Of a stretch of DNA of 7,439 bases, positions 1 through 6,508 are shown one piece after another (position 1 is the first letter of the stretch; every line of letters starts with the position of its first letter). Position numbers and translations under genes: made by a program. The DNA lies in assembly GCA_949935685.1 (NCBI GenBank), contig CATLGN010000073.1, positions 1-7,439 of the forward strand, in the 5' to 3' direction. This DNA is from an uncultured Lachnospiraceae bacterium (GTDB lineage Bacteria; Bacillota; Clostridia; Lachnospirales; Lachnospiraceae). The notes beneath the pieces were generated by a model. The model did not search any database, was not told the DNA's origin, and was given only the letters and a program-made list of their open reading frames with translations.

Positions 1-1084
1 TACCGATCATAACGGCCAATGGAATCACGATCAGCATAGCGGCTTTCAGGGCGTTCTGCGTCAGTTCCCGTATCCGGGCAGAATCGTTTCTGCGATACAG
101 TATGCGAACCCTTTCCCGCAGCGTCATGCCCATAATCATAGCCAAAATAACGGGAATCATTGTAAATACTTTATATTTTCCACTGTACATCCCCCACTGG
201 ACGGAGATTACGGAGGCGCCCAGACTGTCTTTCATCAACAGCCGAAAACAGATCTGCTGAATCAACAGATACCCCTGTTCCAATACACCATAGAGAATCA
301 TCGGAAACAAAGCGGCAAAAAAGGCGGAAACAGAAAACAGAAGCGGCTCCTTTTTCCGTCCGGCCTGTTTTTTATTCTTTTTTCTGTAATACGAATGGGA
401 CAACAGATAAATCGGCAGCAGGAATAAAAAGGCCGCCGCCGTGCCGGCCAGTATGCCGGCCGTAAACCCCATAACGGCAAACGATTGGGAAAACAGTTCA
501 TTCTGCAGCAGGCCGCCGACCAATTCCCCGCGCTGTTGTCCCAATGGCACGAGAAAAAAAGCGGAAAGCAATGTGACAACCTGTTCCGCAATCATAGAGA
601 TCATAACCGGAAATGCCGCGCCGTTTCCGAGAAAATATCCCCGCAGCAGACCATTCCAGGCGGAAAAAATCACAGCCAGCGACAAAACCTGTAACGGCAG
701 CGCCGCCAGCGGCTCCGCCAGAATCCGCTGCGTCACATACGCGCTCCCGAAAAACAGCGCCGCACCCAGCCCGATACCGGTAATACATGCATACAAAAAA
801 GCCGTCTGCATAACTGTCCCTGCGCTTCGGTAATCGCCTTTTTTTATCCGTGATTTCAACAGGCGCGATATGACGGCCGGAAGCCCGTATGCGGAAAGCA
901 GCCATACTGCGGTATACACACCGTATGCGGCAGCAAAAATGCTGTTGCCCTCGTCTCCCCAGATGCCGGTCAGCGGAATCTGCCGAAACACCATACAGGC
1001 ATTCACAAACAGAGCCGTAACCGCCATGATACCGCCCTGTATGATGAGATTTGCCCCTTTTCCGCCGTTTCTACGCTTTCCCAT
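1..1084 (-). CDS. SpoVB/MurJ-type polysaccharide flippase, N-terminal 361 residues (runs off left edge)
   Basis: This is an uninterrupted reading frame from the ATG at 1084 to the left edge, with no stop codon. The start is preceded by AAGGGA (about 1090-1095) at 6 nt spacing. The product is a polytopic membrane protein of the MOP exporter superfamily, which flips lipid-linked saccharides across the cytoplasmic membrane. Family features are visible: RQIPLTGIWGDEGN at 34-47 followed by AAYGVYTAVWLLSAYGLPAVIS at about 52-73, then a K/R-rich loop with GDYRSAG at 83-89, and LLRGYFLGN at 146-154. These match the SpoVB pattern (R-IPLT-LG-EG, AY-Y, LS-GLP-AIS, LRGYF-G). About nine or ten hydrophobic segments lie in the fragment, with a basic cytoplasmic loop around 230-246. 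SpoVB proteins act in spore cortex synthesis, but YtgP/MurJ-like and exopolysaccharide flippases look alike, so the substrate cannot be assigned. It lies 34 nt after ybeY. Confidence 0.85.
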   Translation of the reverse strand, partial: MGKRRNGGKGANLIIQGGIMAVTALFVNACMVFRQIPLTGIWGDEGNSIFAAAYGVYTAVWLLSAYGLPAVISRLLKSRIKKGDYRSAGTVMQTAFLYACITGIGLGAALFFGSAYVTQRILAEPLAALPLQVLSLAVIFSAWNGLLRGYFLGNGAAFPVMISMIAEQVVTLLSAFFLVPLGQQRGELVGGLLQNELFSQSFAVMGFTAGILAGTAAAFLFLLPIYLLSHSYYRKKNKKQAGRKKEPLLFSVSAFFAALFPMILYGVLEQGYLLIQQICFRLLMKDSLGASVISVQWGMYSGKYKVFTMIPVILAMIMGMTLRERVRILYRRNDSARIRELTQNALKAAMLIVIPLAVMIG

Positions 1085-1118
1085 AAAAGTCCCTTATCCC
1101 GTCGTCATTTGTAACCGT

Positions 1119-1625
1119 CTATTGAAAGTCCCTGGTAATGCCTATGTTCTGGAGCGCGGTAATCTGCTTCTTTTTCATAACGGCAGATTCTTCCGGCTCC
1201 ATGTGATCGTATCCACATAAGTGTAGCATACTATGCGCCACAAGAAAAGCAAATTCCCGTTTCTGGGAATGTCCGTATGCGTCAGCCTGTTCCTTTATCT
1301 TGTCAACCGATATGATAATATCGCCAAGCATCAGCGCGCCGCTCTCCGGGTCAAAGCTGGAAATCCGGTTCCGCTCCGCAACGGAGAAGTCCGCCGGCTG
1401 CGCAAAGTCAAGATTGGGAAAAGACAGCACATCCGTCGGCCTGTCAATCTCCCGGTATTCCCGGTTGTAGCGCCGGATCCCCTCGTTATCTGTCAGCAGA
1501 ATATTGACATGGGTTTCATACGGGCATGCCTCGCTTGTCAGAATTTCGTCCACAATCCGCTCCACAATTTCTTCCAGCGAAAACAGAAATTCGGTCTCCG
1601 TATCATTTTCAATATAAAAGCTCAT
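1119..1625 (-). CDS. ybeY: rRNA maturation endoribonuclease YbeY, probable independent start inside the longer ORF (168 aa)
   Basis: From the internal ATG at 1625 the frame encodes 168 residues beginning MSFYIENDTE, a normal YbeY length and a normal YbeY N-terminus. AAGGAG lies upstream with 10 nt between AGGAG and ATG, a better ribosome binding site than that of the longer ORF. YbeY is a zinc-dependent single-strand endoribonuclease acting in 16S rRNA 3' end maturation and 70S ribosome quality control. Visible motifs are LLTDNEGIRRYNREYR at 43-58, DRPTDVLSFP at 61-70 including the conserved Arg62, GDIIIS at 101-106, and the metal triad His131, His135 and His141 (H-x3-H-x5-H). The usual HG-x-LHL reads HSMLHL here, a mild substitution. 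Identity is near certain. Whether it is made as a free protein, only as the C-terminus of the 473-residue product, or both cannot be settled from sequence. Confidence 0.9.
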   Translation of the reverse strand: MSFYIENDTETEFLFSLEEIVERIVDEILTSEACPYETHVNILLTDNEGIRRYNREYREIDRPTDVLSFPNLDFAQPADFSVAERNRISSFDPESGALMLGDIIISVDKIKEQADAYGHSQKREFAFLVAHSMLHLCGYDHMEPEESAVMKKKQITALQNIGITRDFQ

Positions 1626-2540
1626 ATTACAGTTTCTCCTTTTCACCGGGCGGTTATGATATATGGAAAGTTCCCGTACGGTGACATCTTCCGTTATATG
1701 TGTCTCCTGCGCCGTCGGCGGTGTTTCGTATGTATTTTCCTCTTCCTGCGCCGCCATTTTCTGGCGCAGTTCCATCTCCGCCATCAACGCCGCTTCCGGA
1801 TCCGGCGGCGGCTCCGACGGCTGTTCCGCTTTTACAGCCTGTCCGGTTCCGGTTTCCGCATTTGCGGCGCATTCCCATTGACCGGACTTTTTCAGCGTAT
1901 AGCGGAAATATTGCAGCAGCAAAAGCAGCAAAAGTCCTGTCAGAAAGAGATTCATCACAGGCAGTACAAACAGTTCCCATGACAACGGCTGCGGCATGAA
2001 TAATATGATACACGCTGTTTCGGCCGTCAGATAATACAACAGCGTTGTCAACAGCGGTACGCCAGGCCGGAAAGACCGTGCCAGATTGCGAAACAGTAAA
2101 ATTGCCGCGCCACCGCATAAAAAGTAAAGGAAAAAAATATTGATGGAACTTCCCGTCAGGAATACCGCAGACATCACAATGATCCCATAGGCAAACAGCC
2201 CCAGAAAGACATTGCTGAACAGGGCCAGCGCAACGGCAAATACAAGCAGCGGCCACGCCTGTATCGGAAAAAGCGGCAGCGCGCAGGCAAGCCCCATACC
2301 ACCGGTGAAAAACACGGCAAACCGCATCATATGCCGGTCATTGTCGCGGTCCAGCGACGCATCCTGCACACAGTAAAACCAGGAAAATAAAAGACTCAAT
2401 ATGCCAATGCCAAACATCACACCGTTGCGGAACTGTTCATCGGCGGGCTTTTGGTAATAATAACCGGCCCAGAGCAGCAGCAGACACGGAACCGATAAGA
2501 GCAGGATCGTCGGCATAATTTTTCTGATCGTTTTTACCAT
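1119..2540 (-). CDS. Polytopic membrane protein fused in frame to YbeY endoribonuclease (473 aa)
   Basis: One open frame encodes two unlike parts. Residues 1-215 are strongly hydrophobic, with about seven or eight membrane segments (near 8-27, 40-57, 71-91, 94-116, 118-130, 132-151, 162-182, 187-212). Residues 216-305 form a hydrophilic linker rich in Glu, Pro, Gln and Ala (for example PSEPPPDPEAAL at 241-252). Residues 306-473 are a complete YbeY domain with the zinc-binding HSMLHLCGYDH motif at 436-446. The start ATG overlaps the phoH stop by 7 nt and has only a weak, distant AGAGG upstream, so its translation is probably coupled to phoH. In B. subtilis this position is held by pgpH, whose core is also a seven-helix membrane domain, but no HD motif or large extracellular domain is visible here. 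The membrane region could be a reduced PgpH relative or something unrelated. Two separate proteins, the second from an internal start, is also possible. Confidence 0.7.
   Translation of the reverse strand: MVKTIRKIMPTILLLSVPCLLLLWAGYYYQKPADEQFRNGVMFGIGILSLLFSWFYCVQDASLDRDNDRHMMRFAVFFTGGMGLACALPLFPIQAWPLLVFAVALALFSNVFLGLFAYGIIVMSAVFLTGSSINIFFLYFLCGGAAILLFRNLARSFRPGVPLLTTLLYYLTAETACIILFMPQPLSWELFVLPVMNLFLTGLLLLLLLQYFRYTLKKSGQWECAANAETGTGQAVKAEQPSEPPPDPEAALMAEMELRQKMAAQEEENTYETPPTAQETHITEDVTVRELSIYHNRPVKRRNCNMSFYIENDTETEFLFSLEEIVERIVDEILTSEACPYETHVNILLTDNEGIRRYNREYREIDRPTDVLSFPNLDFAQPADFSVAERNRISSFDPESGALMLGDIIISVDKIKEQADAYGHSQKREFAFLVAHSMLHLCGYDHMEPEESAVMKKKQITALQNIGITRDFQ
1636..1642 (-). promoter_or_regulatory. 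Internal ribosome binding site for free YbeY
   Basis: The minus strand reads AAAGGAG here, a close match to the anti-Shine-Dalgarno complement, and ends 10 nt before the ATG at 1623-1625. In the long-frame reading the same bases encode part of the basic VKRRNCN stretch just before the YbeY domain. Its placement exactly ahead of the family's normal start suggests selection for ribosome binding rather than chance. Confidence 0.65.
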
Positions 2541-3601
2541 TTATCCGAAACCCTCTGTCTTCCGTATCCGCGCTGTTCTCTTTTGCCGGTTTCCCGCCTT
2601 CCTGCAGCCCTGCGGCTTTTTTCCGCGGCGGCTTTGCGGGCATTCCCGCTTTCTTCATAGGTTTCATACGCCTTTACAATCTTCTGCACGAGCGGGTGAC
2701 GCACCACATCCCGGCTTGTCAGTTCGCAGAACGCGATCTCTTCCACCCGGCGCAGCACCCGCAGCGCCACATCAAGGCCGGACGGCATGTCCGGCGCCAG
2801 ATCTTTCTGGGAAGCGTCCCCGGTAACGATTACCCGGGAGCCGAATCCGATACGGGTCAGAAACATTTTCATCTGCGCTGGCGTCGTATTCTGCGCTTCA
2901 TCCAGTATAATATAGGCATTGTCCAGCGTACGCCCCCGCATGTAAGCCAGCGGCGCCACTTCGATCAACCCCTTGTCCACATTTTTCGTAAAGCTTTCGA
3001 CTCCCATAATCTGATACAGAGCGTCGTAGAGGGGACGCAGATACGGATCCACTTTGCTCTGCAGATCGCCCGGCAGAAATCCCAGTTTCTCTCCGGCCTC
3101 AATGGCCGGGCGTGTCAATATGATACGCCCCACTTCATCATTTTTGAAAGCTGTGATCGCCATAGCCATGGCCAGATATGTCTTTCCCGTTCCGGCAGGC
3201 CCAAGGCCGAATGTTATCATATGCTCACGGATGGCGTCCACATATTGTTTCTGTCCCAGTGTCTTCGGCTTTACCGGTTTGCCGTTTACCGTATGGCAGA
3301 TCATATCGCTGTCGATTTCCACCAGTGCGTCTTCTTTATTTTCATAACTCATTTCCAGTGTATAATTCACATTCTGCTCCTGTATCTGATTCCCCCGCAG
3401 GGAGAGGTCAAGGAGATTTTGCAGCACACGCTGCGCCTGCCTGACCTGCCGCTCCGCCCCGGTTATTTTAATCCCTTCATCCCGGTTTACGATTGTCACC
3501 ATCAATTCCCGTTCTATTTTTCTTACATGACTGTCGTATTCCCCGAACACATTCCGGATATGCTCCGCGGGAACCTCTGTTTTCAGTGTAAATTCCTCCA
3601 T
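2534..3601 (-). CDS. phoH: PhoH-family ATPase (PhoH/PhoL)
   Basis: A 355-residue protein of the PhoH family, cytoplasmic P-loop ATPases related to superfamily 1 helicases and often linked to YbeY and RNA metabolism. Residues 1-70 resemble a small KH-like RNA-binding domain (VRKIERELMVTIVNRDEGIK at 26-45). The ATPase core starts near 110 with the Q-motif-like LGQKQYVDAI, then Walker A GPAGTGKT at 134-141, TRPAIEAGEKLGFLPGD at 163-179, Walker B IILDEAQN at 231-238, and VTGDASQKDL at 259-268. All nucleotide-binding residues look intact. The C-terminus (about 320-355) is a strongly basic tail ending in RGYGRQRVSDKW, longer than I expect for the family. The start is supported by AGAGGAG (3611-3617) 9 nt upstream, lying within the last codons of yqfD. 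The stop overlaps the next start codon, so the YbeY-containing ORF is likely coupled to it. Confidence 0.95.
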   Translation of the reverse strand: MEEFTLKTEVPAEHIRNVFGEYDSHVRKIERELMVTIVNRDEGIKITGAERQVRQAQRVLQNLLDLSLRGNQIQEQNVNYTLEMSYENKEDALVEIDSDMICHTVNGKPVKPKTLGQKQYVDAIREHMITFGLGPAGTGKTYLAMAMAITAFKNDEVGRIILTRPAIEAGEKLGFLPGDLQSKVDPYLRPLYDALYQIMGVESFTKNVDKGLIEVAPLAYMRGRTLDNAYIILDEAQNTTPAQMKMFLTRIGFGSRVIVTGDASQKDLAPDMPSGLDVALRVLRRVEEIAFCELTSRDVVRHPLVQKIVKAYETYEESGNARKAAAEKSRRAAGRRETGKREQRGYGRQRVSDKW

Positions 3602-3604
3602 CGT

Positions 3605-4846
3605 TCACTGCTCCTCTGTCACCTGTTCCTCATCCGCTGCCTGCGGCCGCTGTGTTTTCGTACTGACAAGAACGCCTGTTTTCTCCACAACCGTAAAATT
3701 GGCCCGCATAACATAATGTCTGGAATCCTTTACTATTTTAACATCTTTTTGCAGAATTTGTACCCCCTTTTGTTCTAAAGTTTCCATAATCCGCTGCAGC
3801 TTCTCCTGACAGATATTTTTTGCCTGCTCTTTTGTATATTCTTTTTCCGTCAGATCATACTCCCGGTAACAGTAATTTCCAAATGCCACGGGAAAATACA
3901 GATCTTTCAGAACTTCCATCCGGTTCTCGCTTACAACGCAGTCGCTTCTGTCATAGGTAATCTTTTTCAGAGAGAGCCGAAATTCCCGGCTGCCAATTCG
4001 GAGATAGGGAATGGTTTCTTCCTTGCCGGTATAGGATTTGCACTGATAGGCAATAGGAAGTTTTTCTTCAAACTGATACGCGCATTCCAGATAAACATCT
4101 GCGTCTGCCCGGCAGAACATATAGTCTTTGACTGCCGTATCCTCCCCATAGACGGGCACGGCACCGCTGACAAGCATCTCTCCCGCTTCCACTTCGTCTT
4201 CTGTCCTGACCATGGGAACGCCGCTTCGGGTAATGATACTGACAATTCTGCCGGATTTGTCAGCCAGCAGATCCATCCCCTCCTGCTGTGTCTCCTCGAC
4301 CTGCGGCGTCGCCCGGCTGTTTTCCTTAATCTGTATCACCAGCCGGGAACCGTCCAGTCTCGCGGAAGTCCATGTCACCACGTCAAACTCCCGTCGTATG
4401 GCCTTCTCCAGCGACTCGATGTCCAGATCTTTCTTTTTGCTGCCGCAGCGAATCTGGTTTTCTTCCAGAAAGTCCATCAATACGTCTGTCGTGACACTCT
4501 TATTTCCCGTAATCTCAATCGCCCAGATAAAATGGGACATACCATGGAGGAACAGCAGACAACCGAGCAGACCCAGAATAAAGATACTCCGTCTCCGCAT
4601 CCGGGGAATAAAAAAGGGCAGGCCATATCGCTGCAAAATGGCTACCCTTGTCTTTGTTTTTTTCGTAACAGGCTTAAGCTGCCGAAAGCCCCTGATGCTG
4701 ATACACATTGTGTAGTACGCGCCATGCCGTTCAATATCCCATAAAAGAATATCCCGATTGCCGCACAGATTGATAAAACGTTCCGGGGAATAGCCCCATA
4801 CCCGGATTTTCACATATCCCCGCAGTAAATGAAACAGTTTTTCCAT
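3605..4846 (-). CDS. yqfD: Sporulation protein YqfD
   Basis: A 413-residue protein matching the YqfD family (about 400 residues), a conserved sporulation-associated membrane protein found with YqfC. Residues 1-85 form a basic cytoplasmic N-terminal region with the family-typical RGYVKIRVWGYSPERFIN stretch at 9-26. One membrane helix is at about 87-109 (SIFILGLLGCLLFLHGMSHF). It is followed by WAIEITGNKSVTTD and a fold resembling a POTRA/FtsQ-type domain at about 108-176, then a beta-rich extracytoplasmic region containing GRIVSIITRSGVPMV at 199-213. This implies a single-pass protein with most of its mass outside the membrane, toward the intermembrane space in a forespore. The start has a strong AGGAGG (4852-4857) 5 nt upstream. 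The exact molecular role of the family is not well defined. It ends 3 nt before phoH. Confidence 0.95.
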   Translation of the reverse strand: MEKLFHLLRGYVKIRVWGYSPERFINLCGNRDILLWDIERHGAYYTMCISIRGFRQLKPVTKKTKTRVAILQRYGLPFFIPRMRRRSIFILGLLGCLLFLHGMSHFIWAIEITGNKSVTTDVLMDFLEENQIRCGSKKKDLDIESLEKAIRREFDVVTWTSARLDGSRLVIQIKENSRATPQVEETQQEGMDLLADKSGRIVSIITRSGVPMVRTEDEVEAGEMLVSGAVPVYGEDTAVKDYMFCRADADVYLECAYQFEEKLPIAYQCKSYTGKEETIPYLRIGSREFRLSLKKITYDRSDCVVSENRMEVLKDLYFPVAFGNYCYREYDLTEKEYTKEQAKNICQEKLQRIMETLEQKGVQILQKDVKIVKDSRHYVMRANFTVVEKTGVLVSTKTQRPQAADEEQVTEEQ

Positions 4847-4858
4847 TGCCGCCTCCTG

Positions 4859-5170
4859 TTATTCATATCTGACACACTGGATACATCCGCTGATCTTCAT
4901 ATCTTCATTCGTATAATAGTCAATGGACAACCCTTTTCCCGCAATGCAGATCTGACAGGTCTTCCCCTGCAGGAGCACAAAAGTATCGCTGTATTCGATA
5001 ATCCCCTTATAATTTTCTATCCAGGCTTCGTGGTTTCCGGTCAAAGTGACAATAGAAGCTCCCAAAAGCAAATCTTTTGGGAGCTTTAAGGAATCCACAA
5101 GCTGTTCTTTTCTGGAAACGAGTTCATAAGCCCCGGACCCGCGGTCCCTGCTGTTTCTTCTTTTCTTCAT
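4859..5170 (-). CDS. yqfC: Sporulation protein YqfC (YabP/YqfC family)
   Basis: A 103-residue protein of the YabP/YqfC family, small beta-rich sporulation proteins; yqfC is normally paired with yqfD, as here. The core reads LKLPKDLLLGASIVTLTGNH at about 28-47, then the AWIENYKGIIEYSD segment, KGLSIDYYTNEDMKISG and the terminal CIQCVRYE. The family pattern LP-D-L--ASI-TL-GN-E, IENY-GI-EY and L-I--Y--ED--I-G is fully present. An N-terminal basic extension (MKKRRNSRDRG) makes it slightly longer than the B. subtilis protein. There is no usable Shine-Dalgarno at normal spacing: GAGGT abuts the ATG directly. The pdp stop is only 3 nt upstream, so translation probably depends on ribosomes finishing pdp. 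A perfect 13-bp inverted repeat lies inside this gene (5056-5086). Confidence 0.93.
   Translation of the reverse strand: MKKRRNSRDRGSGAYELVSRKEQLVDSLKLPKDLLLGASIVTLTGNHEAWIENYKGIIEYSDTFVLLQGKTCQICIAGKGLSIDYYTNEDMKISGCIQCVRYE
5056..5086. repeat. Perfect 13-bp inverted repeat with 5-nt loop inside yqfC
   Basis: The arms AAGCTCCCAAAAG (5056-5068) and CTTTTGGGAGCTT (5074-5086) are exact reverse complements separated by the 5 bases CAAAT. In the mRNA this would fold into a stable hairpin with loop AUUUG. It encodes the family core KLPKDLLLGAS, so the bases also serve the protein. The RNA 3' of the stem is CUAUUGUCACUUU, with no U-run, so it is not a standard intrinsic terminator. It may act as an RNA-processing, stability or attenuation element, or may be a coincidence. 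Confidence 0.6.
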
Positions 5171-5173
5171 ACC

Positions 5174-6499
5174 TCAGTATATGCGGGACGACTCGGGCGT
5201 TATGACTCCTTTTATCAGAAGACTTTCCGGCGGTTTTTCCGGGCTGAACGTATAGGCGCCCAGAAAACGCTCTGCCGCCTGTGCCATTTTATCTCTGTCA
5301 TTGCCGTACATGACGGCGAGCGGCTCGCCCTTTTTCACATAGTCTCCGGTCTTTTTGCACAGCGTCAGGCCGACCGCGAGATCGATCGCGCTTTCCTTTG
5401 TCTCTCTGCCGCCGCCAAGCAAAAGAGAACACATTCCGATCTCTCCGCATTCGATATGGGAGAGATACCCCTCCGCCTCCGAGCGGATTTCTTCCGCATA
5501 CGCCGCCTGCGGAAGCTTCTCCGGATGAAAGACCGCCGTTTCGTCGCCGCCCTGTGCCCGGATAAACGCGGCCATCTTGTCCAGCGCCCTGCCGCTGTCG
5601 ATCGCCTCCCGGAGTTTTTTTCTGGCTGCAGTCTCATCCGCAGCCTGTCCGCCTGCCATCAGCATATAGCTGCCAAGCGTCATGCACAGCTCTACAAAAT
5701 CTGCCGGTCCCCGGCCGTTCAGGGTATCGATGGCCTCCCGCACTTCGATCGCGTTGCCGACTGCAAACCCAAGCGGCTGGTCCATATCCGAGATTACCGC
5801 ATATGTTTTGCGCCCGGCGTTATTCCCGATCGTCACCATTTCTTTCGCCAGTGCGAAGGCATCCTCCCGGGTCTTCATAAAAGCGCCGCTTCCGGTTTTG
5901 ACATCCAGAACAATGGCATCCGCGCCGCTTGCCAGCTTTTTGCTCATAATGGAACTGGCGATCAGCGACATATTGTCAACGGTTGCCGTCACATCCCGCA
6001 GGGCATAGAGCTTTTTGTCCGCAGGGGCCAGATTTGCCGTCTGCCCCATAATGGCGATACCGATCTCATTCACATTCCGCAGAAACGCTTCCGGTGAAAT
6101 ATCCGTCGAAAATCCCGCAAAACTCTCCAGCTTGTCGATGGTGCCGCCGGTATGTCCAAGCCCTCTGCCGCTCATCTTGGCAACGGAAATACCACATGCG
6201 GCAACCATCGGCGTCAGCGCCAGCGATGTTTTATCCCCGACCCCGCCGGTGCTGTGCTTATCCACCTTAACGCCGCGGATACCCGACAAATCCAGCGTTT
6301 CCCCGCTGTGCTCCATACTCTCTGTCAGATACAGTGTTTCCGCTTCGCTCATGCCCTGGAAATAAACGGCCATCAACATGGCGGACATCTGATAATCCGG
6401 AATCACGCCGGCTGTATACCCCTGTATCATTTGGGAGATTTCTTCCCGGGACAACGCCAGCCCGTTTCTCTTCTTCATAATCAGATCATACATTCTCAT
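5174..6499 (-). CDS. pdp: Pyrimidine-nucleoside phosphorylase
   Basis: A 441-residue enzyme that reversibly cleaves uridine, deoxyuridine and thymidine with phosphate to the free base and (deoxy)ribose 1-phosphate, in cytoplasmic nucleoside salvage. Length and all motifs fit the thymidine/pyrimidine-nucleoside phosphorylase family: an N-terminal helical domain (MRMYDLIMKKRNG), the phosphate-binding KHSTGGVGDKTS at 81-92, the signature SGRGLGHTGGTIDKLES at 110-126, Arg168, Ser183 and Lys187 in the base-binding region, and a C-terminal domain with GGGRETKESAID at 362-373. Lys108 before the signature is the residue I recall for Bacillus-type broad-specificity enzymes, where E. coli thymidine phosphorylase has Met. 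That favours pdp over deoA. The ATG at 6499 gives the family-typical start. Its best Shine-Dalgarno, GGAGG, lies 14 nt upstream, farther than usual. No catalytic residue appears missing. Confidence 0.97.
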   Translation of the reverse strand: MRMYDLIMKKRNGLALSREEISQMIQGYTAGVIPDYQMSAMLMAVYFQGMSEAETLYLTESMEHSGETLDLSGIRGVKVDKHSTGGVGDKTSLALTPMVAACGISVAKMSGRGLGHTGGTIDKLESFAGFSTDISPEAFLRNVNEIGIAIMGQTANLAPADKKLYALRDVTATVDNMSLIASSIMSKKLASGADAIVLDVKTGSGAFMKTREDAFALAKEMVTIGNNAGRKTYAVISDMDQPLGFAVGNAIEVREAIDTLNGRGPADFVELCMTLGSYMLMAGGQAADETAARKKLREAIDSGRALDKMAAFIRAQGGDETAVFHPEKLPQAAYAEEIRSEAEGYLSHIECGEIGMCSLLLGGGRETKESAIDLAVGLTLCKKTGDYVKKGEPLAVMYGNDRDKMAQAAERFLGAYTFSPEKPPESLLIKGVITPESSRIY

Positions 6500-6508
6500 A
6501 CGGTATTC

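Noticed and set aside
436..470. Repeated TGCCGGCC pair about 12 bases apart in the flippase gene
   Set aside because: A short GC-rich coincidence within coding sequence (Ala/Gly codons), with no further copies or structure noticed.
298..905. Two overlapping minus-strand ORFs (298-591 and 498-905) as small genes
   Set aside because: They are off-frame readings within the flippase gene, whose true frame is open from 1084 to the left edge and shows clear family motifs.
1233..1982. 249-codon plus-strand ORF opposite the YbeY and linker region
   Set aside because: It lies antisense to the YbeY domain, is rich in Arg, Phe and Cys runs typical of complement translations, and has no recognisable domain.
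1654..2256. 200-codon minus-strand ORF in a different frame within the membrane-YbeY ORF, considered as evidence for a frameshift
   Set aside because: Its sequence is a low-complexity Gly/Ala/Cys shadow. The main frame gives coherent membrane helices and an unbroken linker into YbeY, so no frameshift is needed.
2696..3778. 360-codon plus-strand ORF opposite phoH and the end of yqfD
   Set aside because: It is antisense to two well-recognised genes, its composition (rich in His, Arg, Phe and Gln) is typical of a shadow frame, and it contains no recognisable motif.
5056..5086. The yqfC hairpin as an intrinsic terminator
   Set aside because: No U-run follows the stem on either strand and it lies within an intact coding gene, with operon genes closely spaced downstream.
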